NCBI GenBank assembly: GCA_036388855.1
Contig: DASVRA010000024.1
Span: 62,001 to 126,000 of the forward strand
Reading direction: 5' to 3'
Length of the DNA: 64,000 nt
Source of the DNA: DASVRA01 sp036388855
Lineage (GTDB): Bacteria; Pseudomonadota; Alphaproteobacteria; Caulobacterales; Caulobacteraceae
In this document: positions 50,154-58,278 of the stretch, one piece after another
Position numbering within the stretch: position 1 is the stretch's first letter
How the letters are laid out: each line of letters begins with the position of its first letter
Translations under genes and position numbers: made by a program
Notes under the pieces: model-generated
Told to the model about the DNA's origin: nothing
What the model saw: only the letters and a program-made list of their open reading frames with translations
Databases searched by the model: none

Positions 50154-50762
50154 TCAGCCAAGCATCGCGCGGGCCAGAGCCCGCGGCAACTCGCCCTCCC
50201 TGGCCATATGGTAGGCGCGCAGCAGCATGGCGATGGTGATCATGTCGGGAAAGGCGCCCCCGAGCGCAAGCTCCAGCGCATTGCGGAAGGGAACGCGGGC
50301 GAGCTGCAGGTCCTCGGTGTGGTCGGGATCGGTCTCTGCTTGGGTGAGACCGGTGGCGAGGAAGCCGAACCCCCGCTCGTCGGTGACCGAGTTGGACAGC
50401 TGGAAGCGGATGACCTCGCGCCACTCGCTCGCCTCCAGCCCCGCCTCTTCCCGCAGCTCGCGCTTGGCGCCTCCCAGCGGGTCGCCGCCCACCGGCTCCC
50501 CGCCCTCGGGAATTTCCCAGCTGTAGTCGCGGCAGGGGAAGCGGTGCTGACCCACCATCACGATCGTGCCGTCCTGGTGGACCGGCAGCACGCCGATGGC
50601 GAGGTTCTTGAAGCCGACCACCGCATAGGCCGCGGGCGAGCCGGTGGGCGCGCGCGCCTCATGCTCCGTCAGCCGCAGCCACGGGTTTTCAAAAGCCGTG
50701 CGCGAGGACAGCTCCTCCCACGGCCGGCCCATGGGGCGCATCCAGTCGGGCATGACTTTCAT
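50154..50762 (-). CDS. Nudix hydrolase
   Basis: A 202-residue Nudix hydrolase resembling ADP-ribose pyrophosphatases. The Nudix box region is EIPEGGEPVGGDPLGGAKRE followed by LREEAGLEA. The REUxEExGU half is intact, but the earlier box position usually Glu is Gly. VVGFKNLAIGVLPVHQDGT precedes it. ATG 50762 starts the frame; cysE follows 18 bases later on the same strand. The substrate is not certain. Confidence 0.87.
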   Translation of the reverse strand: MKVMPDWMRPMGRPWEELSSRTAFENPWLRLTEHEARAPTGSPAAYAVVGFKNLAIGVLPVHQDGTIVMVGQHRFPCRDYSWEIPEGGEPVGGDPLGGAKRELREEAGLEASEWREVIRFQLSNSVTDERGFGFLATGLTQAETDPDHTEDLQLARVPFRNALELALGGAFPDMITIAMLLRAYHMAREGELPRALARAMLG

Positions 50763-50837
50763 GGGCGGGCAGCCGTTGCGGAACCGAGGCGGCGCTTATA
50801 CCTGAACGGCGTCTCCCGCCACCGCGAGCCCCGTCCA

Positions 50838-51476
50838 TTGAGCCTCGAAGTCCCAGCCGCCCCAGCCTTCGGCGCCCCAATCGCGCGCGAGGGGCCGCAC
50901 CCGGAGGTGCTGGCCTTCCTCGCCCGGCGCCGCTCGGTCTCGGCCCAGACGCTGGAGGGGCCCGGGCCCAAGGCCGACGAGGTGGAGACGCTGCTGCGCC
51001 TGGCCACCCGCACGCCGGATCACGGCAAGCTGTTCCCCTGGCGCTTCCTGCTGCTGGACCGGCAGGCCAAGGTCGTCCTTGTCGAGCAACTGTCTCCCCT
51101 TGCCGCCAACCAGGCCGACCCTGCCAAGGCCCAGGCGGTTCTGGCCAAGCTGCGCCGTCCGCCGCTGACCATCGCGGTGGTCTCCAAGGTGACGCCGGGC
51201 AAGATCCCTGAATGGGAGCAGGTGCTGTCCGCCGGCGCGGTGTGCATGAACCTGCTGCTGGCGGCCGAAGCCATGGGGTATGGCGCCAACTGGATCACCG
51301 ACTGGTATGCCTACGACCCCGCCGCATGCGCCTTGCTGGGGCTGGGCGAGCGAGAGCGGCTGGCCGGCTTCGTCCACATCGGAGTCGCGCCCGAGCCGCC
51401 CCAGGAGCGCCTGCGCCCGGAAGTTAAGGCCCTGGCTGAGCGCTGGACCCCGCGCGGCGTGGCGCCCGCAGCTTAG
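50838..51476 (+). CDS. Nitroreductase family protein
   Basis: A ~212-residue FMN-dependent nitroreductase-like protein. The motifs are HPEVLAFLARRRSVSAQTLE (FMN phosphate contacts), LLRLATRTPDHGKLFPWRFL, GAVCMNLLLAAEAMGYGANW and ITDWYAYDPA. It resembles the short YdjA/RutE-like branch. No ATG is available. TTG 50838 is the most likely start, but without a good ribosome site. The stop overlaps the convergent queF stop. Confidence 0.85.
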   Translation: MSLEVPAAPAFGAPIAREGPHPEVLAFLARRRSVSAQTLEGPGPKADEVETLLRLATRTPDHGKLFPWRFLLLDRQAKVVLVEQLSPLAANQADPAKAQAVLAKLRRPPLTIAVVSKVTPGKIPEWEQVLSAGAVCMNLLLAAEAMGYGANWITDWYAYDPAACALLGLGERERLAGFVHIGVAPEPPQERLRPEVKALAERWTPRGVAPAA

Positions 51477-51922
51477 CCGCGCCCGCGGTAGGCCTGGACG
51501 CCCGGGTCTGGCGCCCAAAGGCCCTCGGGCGCCGGCCCCGTCTGCCAGAACACGTCGATCGGGATGCCGCCCCGCGGAAACCAGTAGCCGGCGATCCGCA
51601 GCCAGCGCGGCTCTGCGGTCTGTACGATGCGCTTGCCCACCGCCAACGTGCAGTCCTCATGGAAGGCGCCGTGGTTGCGGAAGCTGTGCAGGAACAGCTT
51701 CAGCGACTTGGACTCCACCAGCCAGTCTTTGGGCGCGTAGTCGATCACCAGGTGGGCGAAATCCGGCTGCCCGGTGACGGGGCACAGGGAGGTAAACTCC
51801 GGCGCGGTGAAGCGGGCGAGGTAAAGCGCGTCGGGATGCGGGTTGGGGACCCGCTCCAGCACCGCCTCCTCGGGGGATGCGAAACCGCGGATGTGGCGGT
51901 CCAGCTGGGTCATGTCGTTCAT
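51473..51922 (-). CDS. queF: NADPH-dependent preQ0 reductase QueF
   Basis: A 149-residue type I QueF, reducing preQ0 to preQ1 in queuosine synthesis. Catalytic Cys is in FTSLCPVTGQPDFAH, the family motif in ESKSLKLFLHSFRNHGAFHE (substrate Glu and His), and the C-terminal GGIPIDVFWQTGPAP is typical. Its stop overlaps the convergent nitroreductase gene. No other queuosine genes are in the window. Confidence 0.95.
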   Translation of the reverse strand: MNDMTQLDRHIRGFASPEEAVLERVPNPHPDALYLARFTAPEFTSLCPVTGQPDFAHLVIDYAPKDWLVESKSLKLFLHSFRNHGAFHEDCTLAVGKRIVQTAEPRWLRIAGYWFPRGGIPIDVFWQTGPAPEGLWAPDPGVQAYRGRG

Positions 51923-51978
51923 CGGCGCGGGGTAGCCGAAGCCTCAGATAAGCTCAACGATCAAGGCGGACAAAGAAA

Positions 51979-52006
51979 AGCGCCGCCGGATTGCTCCGGC
52001 GGCGCT
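51979..52006 (-). terminator. Strong rho-independent terminator of RTX4
   Basis: A perfect 12-base-pair stem (51979-51990 with 51995-52006) and a 4-base loop. On the minus strand it is followed by TTTTCTTTG. It lies 25 bases past the RTX4 stop. Confidence 0.85.
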
Positions 52007-52030
52007 CATCAAGTCGAAGCTTCCTCGCGC

Positions 52031-53770
52031 TTAGGCGACGAAGTTGTCCTGGGTGATGTCGCGGTGATCGCCGTTCAGGTAGATCACCATGTCGGCCACG
52101 CCATCCCCGTCGACGTCGAACTTAACCAGGGTCCGGGTGTTCTCTTCGTCGTAGGAGGTGACCACTTCGCCGGCGGTGCCGGTGAAGGTGTCGACCAGGG
52201 TGAACGACTGATCGCCCGTGGTGGTGTCGTCGCCGGCCACGTCGGTGACGGCGTCGATCAGGCTCACGTCGATCCGATCGGCGACCGTTCCGTCTTCGTT
52301 GGACGCCTCGAAGCCGTTGATGCGGTCCGGGCCCGCGTCGGTCTCGCTGTCGGGATCGTCAAAGTCCGAGTCCGACAGCAGGGCGTAGATGTAGACATCG
52401 TTGCCGTTGCCCCCGACCAGCTTGTCGGAGCCTTCGCTGCCCCACAGGCTGTCGTTGCCGGCGCCGCCGAACAGGGTGTCGTCGAACAGGCCGGCGGTGT
52501 CGGTGCCGTTGATCGAGCCGTCGCCCACGAAGGTGGTGCCCTGCACGTCGCCGACATACACGCCCGGGAGCATGTGGTGGTCGCCGTACAGGAAGTCGTT
52601 ACCGCCCGCGCCGCGCACCAGGTCGTTGCCCCAGGTGGCGAAGATCGAGTTGTCGCCGCCGTTGCCGATCAGCGTGTCGTTGCCGCCCGGCTCGAGGAAG
52701 GCGCCGGCCGAACCCACGATGTTCTCGAACCCGGTCTGGGTGACGAGGCCGACCGAAGTCTGCTGGGATTCACGGGTCAGGTTGAACTTAACGCCCTGGT
52801 CCTGGCCGAAGAAGTAGGTGTCGAAGAAGGAGATGGTGTCGACGCCCTCTCCGCCCCTGTAGGTGCCGTCGCCGCTGACGCCGATCAGGTCGAAGGCGAT
52901 GGAGACGTTGACCAGGTCATCGCCCGCGCCGCCGTCGACGGTGTCGTTGCCGCCGTTGGCGATCAGTTGGTCGGAGCCGTCGCCGCCGTTGATGATGTCA
53001 GCGCCGAAGCCGCCCTGGGCATAGTCGTCGCCCGCGCCGCCCTTCACCGTGGTGGAGCCGCCCTGGCCAACGAGAAGGTCGTTGCCGTCGTCGCCGTCCA
53101 CACGACCGCCGCCTTGGACGGTGTCGTCGCCGGCGCCGCCGTGAAGGTCGTTCATGGTGGTGGAATCGGCGAGCACGATGTCGTTGCCCTCGCCGCCGCG
53201 GATGGTGTCGGTGCCGGTGTTGCCGACCAGGAAGTTGTCGGCGGCATTGCCGGTGATGCTGTCGTTGACGTTCGAGCCCAGGATGTTCTCGATGCTGATC
53301 AGCACATCCACGCCCATCCCGCCGGTGTCTTGCGCCGTGCCCTGGATGTTCAGGTCGATGTTGACGCCTTCGCCTTCACGGTCGGAGCGGTCGAAGTGGG
53401 TGTAGAAGCCCCAGTCGCTGCCGCCGCCGCCGTTCAGGGTGTCGTCGCCGTTGACGCCGCCCAGGGTGTCGTCGCCGAGGTTGCCCTCGAGGTAGTCGTC
53501 GCCGTTGTCGCCGTAGATGAAGTCGTTGCCGCGGGCGCCGAAGACGCGGTCGTCGTTCTGGCCCGAGAAGATGGTGTCGTCGCCATCACGGCCGGTGATG
53601 GTGTCGCGGCCGGCGCCGGTGGAGATCGAGTCCCCTTCCTTGGTGCCGGTGATGCTGTCGTCGCCGTCGGTGCCGTCGATGGTGGCCGCGATGGCGAAGC
53701 CCGACTCGGTAAGCTTGGCGCCGACCCGGTTCACGTTAATGAGGCCGGAGCCCCGGTTTATAATGGTCAT
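52031..53770 (-). CDS. RTX calcium-binding secreted protein (RTX4)
   Basis: A 579-residue RTX protein. Repeats begin near residue 35 (ATIDGTDGDDSITGTKEGDS) and fill much of residues 35-115, 165-270 and 355-460, with non-repeat beta segments between (DREGEGVNIDLNIQGTAQDT; KFNLTRESQQTSVGLVTQTG). The C-terminus VKFDVDGDGVADMVIYLNGD ... DNFVA is a type I secretion target like those of RTX1 and RTX2. ATG 53770 has GGAGGGAG just upstream, and a strong terminator follows the stop. It is a single-gene unit. No enzymatic domain is seen. Confidence 0.88.
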   Translation of the reverse strand: MTIINRGSGLINVNRVGAKLTESGFAIAATIDGTDGDDSITGTKEGDSISTGAGRDTITGRDGDDTIFSGQNDDRVFGARGNDFIYGDNGDDYLEGNLGDDTLGGVNGDDTLNGGGGSDWGFYTHFDRSDREGEGVNIDLNIQGTAQDTGGMGVDVLISIENILGSNVNDSITGNAADNFLVGNTGTDTIRGGEGNDIVLADSTTMNDLHGGAGDDTVQGGGRVDGDDGNDLLVGQGGSTTVKGGAGDDYAQGGFGADIINGGDGSDQLIANGGNDTVDGGAGDDLVNVSIAFDLIGVSGDGTYRGGEGVDTISFFDTYFFGQDQGVKFNLTRESQQTSVGLVTQTGFENIVGSAGAFLEPGGNDTLIGNGGDNSIFATWGNDLVRGAGGNDFLYGDHHMLPGVYVGDVQGTTFVGDGSINGTDTAGLFDDTLFGGAGNDSLWGSEGSDKLVGGNGNDVYIYALLSDSDFDDPDSETDAGPDRINGFEASNEDGTVADRIDVSLIDAVTDVAGDDTTTGDQSFTLVDTFTGTAGEVVTSYDEENTRTLVKFDVDGDGVADMVIYLNGDHRDITQDNFVA

Positions 53771-54288
53771 AGTCTCCCTCCAGGAGGTCTTGAGCGATTC
53801 CAAGACCCCACTAACCAGTTTTTGCGCTGGCGGGTCAACACGCACCGCCCCCGAACGCAGCGCTTGTAGCCGAGGCAAAGGCCCCGCGCCACGCTAGGGG
53901 GAGCGCGAGATTTCGCCACATCGCGGCGGCGCCGTTCCGTCAGCGCCTCTCCCAGTCAGTTTCTCGCGCCGGTAGCCAATCTGCCGTGCCTGATTCTAAA
54001 AGAGAAATAGATCGAGCGCCTCTCTGTCCGCGGCGAAGAGGGCGTAGACCTGCGCTCGGTGGGCCAGGTTGTAAAAAAGATACAGGCAGTCCAGAATCGC
54101 AACGAGCCGCGCCGGCCACGCCGCGTTGTGCGGAAAACCTGGCGTTCGGGTCCGAGGCTGAAATCAGCCCACACGCCTGGGCGCGCGAACGGACAAGGTT
54201 TCCGGCGCGCCACCAAAGTCCCGGTGACGGCGGAGGAAGCCTCGGCTTGCGCTACAGGTTCGCGCAAGAGCGCCTATCTAGCGGCGCC
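53771..54288. other. 518-base gap between RTX4 and sfsA
   Basis: Contains the RTX4 promoter region, where TTGACC lies 17 bases from a weak GTTAGT on the minus strand, and a stretch at 53996-54163 that looks like a degraded toxin gene. It is less G+C-rich than its surroundings in places. No intact gene is supported. Confidence 0.5.
53996..54163 (-). pseudogene. Possible RelE/HigB-like toxin remnant
   Basis: An open minus-strand segment ending at a TAG at 53996 reads LYLFYNLAHRAQVYALFAAD then REALDLF, close to the C-terminal 'YYFYN..HP.YALFAYAKNE..DL' of RelE/HigB toxins. Upstream, only a different frame gives a plausible preceding piece (RQVFRTTRRGRRGSLRF, like the family's 'RKVR..R.GRGKRGG.R'). 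That would mean a frameshift between the pieces. No antitoxin gene is seen beside it. Based on a single motif, so tentative. Confidence 0.35.
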
Positions 54289-54990
54289 ATGCGCTTTCCC
54301 TTGCCCCTCCGGCGCGGCCTGCTCCTGCGCCGCTACAAGCGGTTCTTCGCCGACGTCGTGCTCGATGGGGGCGAGGAGGTCACCGCCCATGTCGCCAACC
54401 CCGGGGCCATGCTGGGGCTCAACCAGCCCGGGCAGGGGGTATGGCTCTCCCGGTCGGACTCGCCCACGCGCAAGCTCGCGCATACGCTGGAGATGGTGGA
54501 GGAGGGCGGGGGTCTGGTGGGGGTGAACACCTTCCATCCGAACCGCCTGGCCGCCGAGGCGCTGGCCGAAGGGCGCATCCCCGAACTGGCGGGCTACGCC
54601 GAGGTCCGCCGCGAGGTCCGCTACGGAGCAGCCAGCCGCGTGGATTTCCTGCTTGCCTCGCCTGATCGGCCGCGTTGCTGGCTCGAGGTGAAGAACTGCC
54701 ACTTCCGGCGCGAGGCGGGGCTGGCGGAGTTCCCCGACTGCGTCGCCGCCCGTTCGCTCAAGCACCTCGGCGAGCTTGAGGCCATGGCCGCGGCCGGCGA
54801 CCGCGCGGTGATGCTGTTCGTGATCCAGCGGAGCGACTGCGACGCCTTCGCCGCCTGCGCGGACCTGGACCCCGCCTACGCGGCGGGGCTCGGACGGGCC
54901 GCCGAACGCGGCGTGGAAGTGCTGGCCTACGCCTGCGATCTCGATTGCAAAGAGATCAGGATCAGCCGGCCCCTGCGCTGGCGCGGCTAG
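54289..54990 (+). CDS. sfsA: Sugar fermentation stimulation protein homologue SfsA
   Basis: A 233-residue SfsA family protein, a nuclease-fold protein reported to bind DNA. Motifs are RRGLLLRRYKRFFADVVLDG, TAHVANPGAMLGLNQPG, ASRVDFLLAS, the catalytic-like CWLEVKNCHFRREAGLAEFP near residue 125, and AARSLKHLGELEAMAAAGDR. The true function is unsettled. ATG 54289 begins the conserved part. Confidence 0.93.
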   Translation: MRFPLPLRRGLLLRRYKRFFADVVLDGGEEVTAHVANPGAMLGLNQPGQGVWLSRSDSPTRKLAHTLEMVEEGGGLVGVNTFHPNRLAAEALAEGRIPELAGYAEVRREVRYGAASRVDFLLASPDRPRCWLEVKNCHFRREAGLAEFPDCVAARSLKHLGELEAMAAAGDRAVMLFVIQRSDCDAFAACADLDPAYAAGLGRAAERGVEVLAYACDLDCKEIRISRPLRWRG

Positions 54991-55095
54991 ATGAAGAAAT
55001 CCGCGATCGGGCTGTTCAGGCGAGAGGCGCTGTCGAGCTCATCACATTAGTCCCAAAGTGCCGATAGCAGGCCGCGCCGTTGAGTCGCGATGCCG

Positions 55096-55899
55096 TCAGC
55101 GATTCGCCCGCCGTGGACGGAACGAGATGCTGACGGCGGCGCCCACATCGGGGCTGCCGTCGCTCAGGCCCTTGTAGCCGGTCAGTTGCACGCGCCACTG
55201 GCGCGAGAAGCGGTAGGCGAAATAGGCGCCCAGTTCCTGGGGGTCCGTGCCGTTGCGCAGCGATGCCTCGCGCCAGGAATAGTAGCTGCCGACCTGAACC
55301 CTGCGGGTGGCGTTGACCCAGCCGCCGGTGGAGGCGGTCCAGCCGTCCTCGCGCTTGAAGCGGTCGCTGTCGCCCAGGAATCGGCGCCCCAGGTTCAGGT
55401 AGGCGCCGCCTTTGGGTCCGTCCCAGCCGAGCTCGCTGTTCACGCCCGTGTCCACCGCGCCCACGCCCAGCCCCGTGTCCTCGTCGCCGGTGGGCAGGCG
55501 CAGCCGCCCGCTGAGGTCGAGGTAGGCGCGGGTGCCGCGCAGGCGGTTGAAGGAGTAGGTGGCGGCGAGCGTGGTGTCGCCGAGGCCCGCGACCGTGCGG
55601 CGGGGACCGCGTCCGGGGGCACCGGTGGTCTCGCCGCCGCCGCCCTCGTCGCCGACCACCACATTGGCCGGGCCGCTGATCTCCAGGTAGGGGACGGTGG
55701 CGCGGAAGGTCCAGCGGCCGAAGGTGGCCCTGCCGGTGAAGGGGACGTAGAGGACTTCGGTGGGGACCGTCTCGCCGAAGTCGCCGCTGGAGTAGTCGAA
55801 GCCGGTGGTGAACCGGAAGGTCGGCTCGGCCGCCCCCGCCGGTGATGCCGCCAAGAGCGCCAGGGCGCCCGCACCCAGTCCAGCCGTGATCGTCCGCAT
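55096..55899 (-). CDS. Outer-membrane beta-barrel protein (transporter-like)
   Basis: A 267-residue protein with a signal peptide (ITAGLGAGALALLAASPAGA) and many amphipathic strands (FRFTTGFDYSSGDFGETVPT, TLAATYSFNRLRGTRAYLDL, YLNLGRRFLGDSDRFK). The pattern fits the PF13557-like 'phenol MetA pathway/transporter' group of barrels. No substrate can be inferred. The chain ends SISFRPRRANR, so the terminal aromatic lies a few residues in. It stands alone between gaps. Confidence 0.72.
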   Translation of the reverse strand: MRTITAGLGAGALALLAASPAGAAEPTFRFTTGFDYSSGDFGETVPTEVLYVPFTGRATFGRWTFRATVPYLEISGPANVVVGDEGGGGETTGAPGRGPRRTVAGLGDTTLAATYSFNRLRGTRAYLDLSGRLRLPTGDEDTGLGVGAVDTGVNSELGWDGPKGGAYLNLGRRFLGDSDRFKREDGWTASTGGWVNATRRVQVGSYYSWREASLRNGTDPQELGAYFAYRFSRQWRVQLTGYKGLSDGSPDVGAAVSISFRPRRANR

Positions 55900-56045
55900 C
55901 GAAGCCCCCGCTCAAACTCGAGGGCTAACGGCGCTTGCCCTCCAGCTCAAGCGCACAACGACGCCGGCGCCTGGGTTATTCCGCCGCAGGGGACCCGAAA
56001 CGACCCAGCGAAGGGGGCGCTCTGCCGGGCAGTCTCCGCGCAGAG

Positions 56046-56279
56046 TCAGCGCACAGGCATCTGGAACGAGCGCATCTGCGTTTCGCGGATTTCCCGCTGC
56101 AGGTCGGCGCGCGCTTCCTCAATCTGCTTGCGCGTGCCGCAGACCTTGCGGCGCCCGGCGTTCCCGACCGGTTGCCAGAAACAGATGACCTCGTTCGGGT
56201 CCGAGACCTTGGTTGCGCGGGGTTGGGCCGGTTCACCCACGGCGGACGCGGCCGCCATCATCGCTAGCATGGTGATCAT
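56046..56279 (-). CDS. Small secreted protein with conserved Cys pair (2)
   Basis: A 77-residue protein with a short hydrophobic N-terminus (MITMLAMMAAASAVG) acting as a signal. The core DPNEVICFWQPVGNAGRRK then VCGTRKQIEEA matches the protein at 39679-39966 in the DPN..(V/I)C and C-T-R/K positions. The C-terminal ~30 residues are helical. Function unknown. It is read away from the gene at 56474. Confidence 0.7.
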   Translation of the reverse strand: MITMLAMMAAASAVGEPAQPRATKVSDPNEVICFWQPVGNAGRRKVCGTRKQIEEARADLQREIRETQMRSFQMPVR

Positions 56280-56473
56280 CGAAACGCCTCCTTTCAGGAG
56301 AGGTCAGTATCACGCCGAAAGCCGAGTTAGCCAAGGGGAAGAACGCCGGTTTGGTCGCCCCGCCGTTCGCCTTGGTCGCAGGGACGCGGCGCGGCGCGCG
56401 CGCGGGCCGCTGGACCGGCTGGGAGGAGGTGGATAGGGAACGGCCGTCCTCGTCCCTCATTTGGGTTTCTGCG

Positions 56474-56974
56474 ATGTCTGCTTGCCGCCTCCCGCGCCTG
56501 GTCGCCCTCGGCCTTTGCGCCTTAGTGACGCCCGCGGCCGCACAGACGACTGCGGCCCCGCCGCGCGGGCCGACTCCCGAGCAGGTCCAGGCGGTGCAGG
56601 GGCTCACGCCTTCCGAGCAGGCGCGGCGCGAGGCGCTGTACGGGCCGGGCTGGCAGTACAGGGTGGCGCCGCCCGACCCGACCGACCGCAACCGCGATCC
56701 GCAGCCGGAGGACCTGTCCAACATCGACCTGCGCCTGCGCACCGACGAGATCAGCATGACCCGGCTGCGCGACGCCGAACTCGCGCGGGAGAACGCGGTG
56801 GTGTTCTCCATCGAGCCGGCGCTGCCCTACGACTGGGAGCGCGAAAAGGTGACCTTCGCCTTCGTGCGCGACTTCCACCCCTTCCGCGCGGTGCGGGACG
56901 CCAATCCGTTGCACGACCTGCACCCGTTCCGCAGCCTGCGCGACGCGATCATGTGGGTTCCGGAAAGGTTCTGA
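56474..56974 (+). CDS. Hypothetical secreted protein
   Basis: A 166-residue protein with a signal peptide (RLPRLVALGLCALVTPAAAQ) and a mature part beginning PRGPTPEQVQAVQGLTPSEQ. It ends with a repeated motif in VRDFHPFRAVRDANPLHDLH and PFRSLRDAIMW. No family recognised. ATG 56474 is chosen because the signal peptide starts there. It is 9 bases before the metallopeptidase gene and probably in its transcript. Confidence 0.68.
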   Translation: MSACRLPRLVALGLCALVTPAAAQTTAAPPRGPTPEQVQAVQGLTPSEQARREALYGPGWQYRVAPPDPTDRNRDPQPEDLSNIDLRLRTDEISMTRLRDAELARENAVVFSIEPALPYDWEREKVTFAFVRDFHPFRAVRDANPLHDLHPFRSLRDAIMWVPERF

Positions 56975-56983
56975 GGAGACGCC

Positions 56984-57841
56984 ATGCGCTGGGAACAGGG
57001 GCCGCGAAGCTCGAACGTCGAAGACCGCCGCGGCATGGGCATGGGGCCCATGGCCATCGGCGGCGGGGGTTTAGGCGCGGTGGTGCTGGTGGTGCTGTCG
57101 CTGCTGTTTGGGGCCGACCCGCGCGAGGTGCTGCAGCAGACGCAAGGGGCGGCCCCGGTCGAGCAGCGCCAGCCGGGCCAGCCGCGCGCCGACGACAAGC
57201 TGGCGGACTTCTCCTCGGCGGTGCTGGCGCGCACCGAGCAGGTGTGGGGCAAGCAGTTCAGCGAACGCGGCGAACGCTACACGCCTCCGACCTTAGTGCT
57301 GTACGACAACTACACCCAGACGGCCTGCGGCAACGGCCAGGCGGCGATGGGGCCGTTCTACTGCCCGCTGGACCGCAAGCTCTATATCGACCTCAGCTTC
57401 TTCCGTGAACTGGACCGCCGTTTCGGCGCGCCGGGCGATTTCGCGGCGGCCTATGTGATCGCCCATGAGGTGGGCCACCACGTGCAGACTCTGATGGGCG
57501 TCTCCGATCAGGTGCGCCGCGCGCAGCAGCGGGCGGGCCGCGTAGGGGCCAACCAGCTGTCGGTGCGCATGGAGCTGCAGGCGGACTGCCTCGCGGGCGT
57601 GTGGGCGCGCCAGGCGAACGCCGACGGACAGGTGTTGGAGCCCGGCGACATCGACGAGGCCATGGCCGCGGCCGCCTCCGTGGGCGACGACACTCTCCAG
57701 CGGGCGTCGGGGCGGGCGGTGGCGCCGGACGCCTTCACCCACGGCAGCTCCGCCCAGCGGCAGCAGTGGTTCAACACCGGCTACGGCAGCGGCCGCATGG
57801 AGGCCTGCGACACCTTCAACTCGCCGGACGGGCGGGCTTGA
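56984..57841 (+). CDS. Neutral zinc metallopeptidase (YpfJ-like)
   Basis: A 285-residue membrane-anchored metallopeptidase of the YpfJ/PF04228 family. A GMGMGPMAIGGGG segment leads into one transmembrane helix (GLGAVVLVVLSLLFG). The peptidase domain has VLYDNYTQTACGNGQAAMGP, FYCPLDRKLYIDLSFF, the zinc site AYVIAHEVGHHVQTLMGV and RMELQADCLAGVWARQA (third ligand Glu). The C-terminus RQQWFNTGYGSGRMEACDTF is typical. Its stop overlaps the DUF488 start. Confidence 0.93.
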   Translation: MRWEQGPRSSNVEDRRGMGMGPMAIGGGGLGAVVLVVLSLLFGADPREVLQQTQGAAPVEQRQPGQPRADDKLADFSSAVLARTEQVWGKQFSERGERYTPPTLVLYDNYTQTACGNGQAAMGPFYCPLDRKLYIDLSFFRELDRRFGAPGDFAAAYVIAHEVGHHVQTLMGVSDQVRRAQQRAGRVGANQLSVRMELQADCLAGVWARQANADGQVLEPGDIDEAMAAAASVGDDTLQRASGRAVAPDAFTHGSSAQRQQWFNTGYGSGRMEACDTFNSPDGRA

Positions 57842-58278
57842 GGGCCCAGCGCCTGGCCACGATCGGCTATGAGACCGCCACCCTCGACGAGGTGATCGGG
57901 AAGCTCAGGGACGCCGGCGTCGAGTTGCTCCTCGATGTGCGCGCCGTCGCCTCTTCCCGGCGCGCCGGCTTCTCCAAGTCGCTGCTGGCGGGTAGCCTTG
58001 CGCAGGCCGGCGTCGATTACCTGCACCTGCGCGCGCTCGGCACGCCCAAGTCGGGGCGGGAGGCGGCGCGGGCGGGACGCACGACGGAGATGGAGGCGAT
58101 CTATGGGGAGCACCTCCTGACGCCGGAGGCGCAGATGCAGCTGGCGCAGGCGGCGGAGCTGGCGGAGCAGCGGCCCTCGGCCCTGCTCTGCTACGAGGCC
58201 GACGCGGCCCACTGCCACCGCCGAATTGTGGCCGATGAGATCCGGCGGCGGACAGGCCTGGAGGTCGTGGACCTCTAG
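57838..58278 (+). CDS. DUF488 family protein
   Basis: A 146-residue DUF488 protein: ATIGYETATLDEVIGKLRDA, LLLDVRAVASSRRAGFSKSL, YLHLRALGTPKSGREAA and LLCYEADAAHCHRRIVADEI. The last carries the conserved Cys and Cys-His. The fold is thought to be related to nucleic-acid or nucleotide enzymes, but the role is unknown. Start TTG 57838 overlaps the metallopeptidase TGA (TTGA), so translation is coupled. It converges on the pentapeptide-repeat gene. Confidence 0.87.
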   Translation: MRAQRLATIGYETATLDEVIGKLRDAGVELLLDVRAVASSRRAGFSKSLLAGSLAQAGVDYLHLRALGTPKSGREAARAGRTTEMEAIYGEHLLTPEAQMQLAQAAELAEQRPSALLCYEADAAHCHRRIVADEIRRRTGLEVVDL

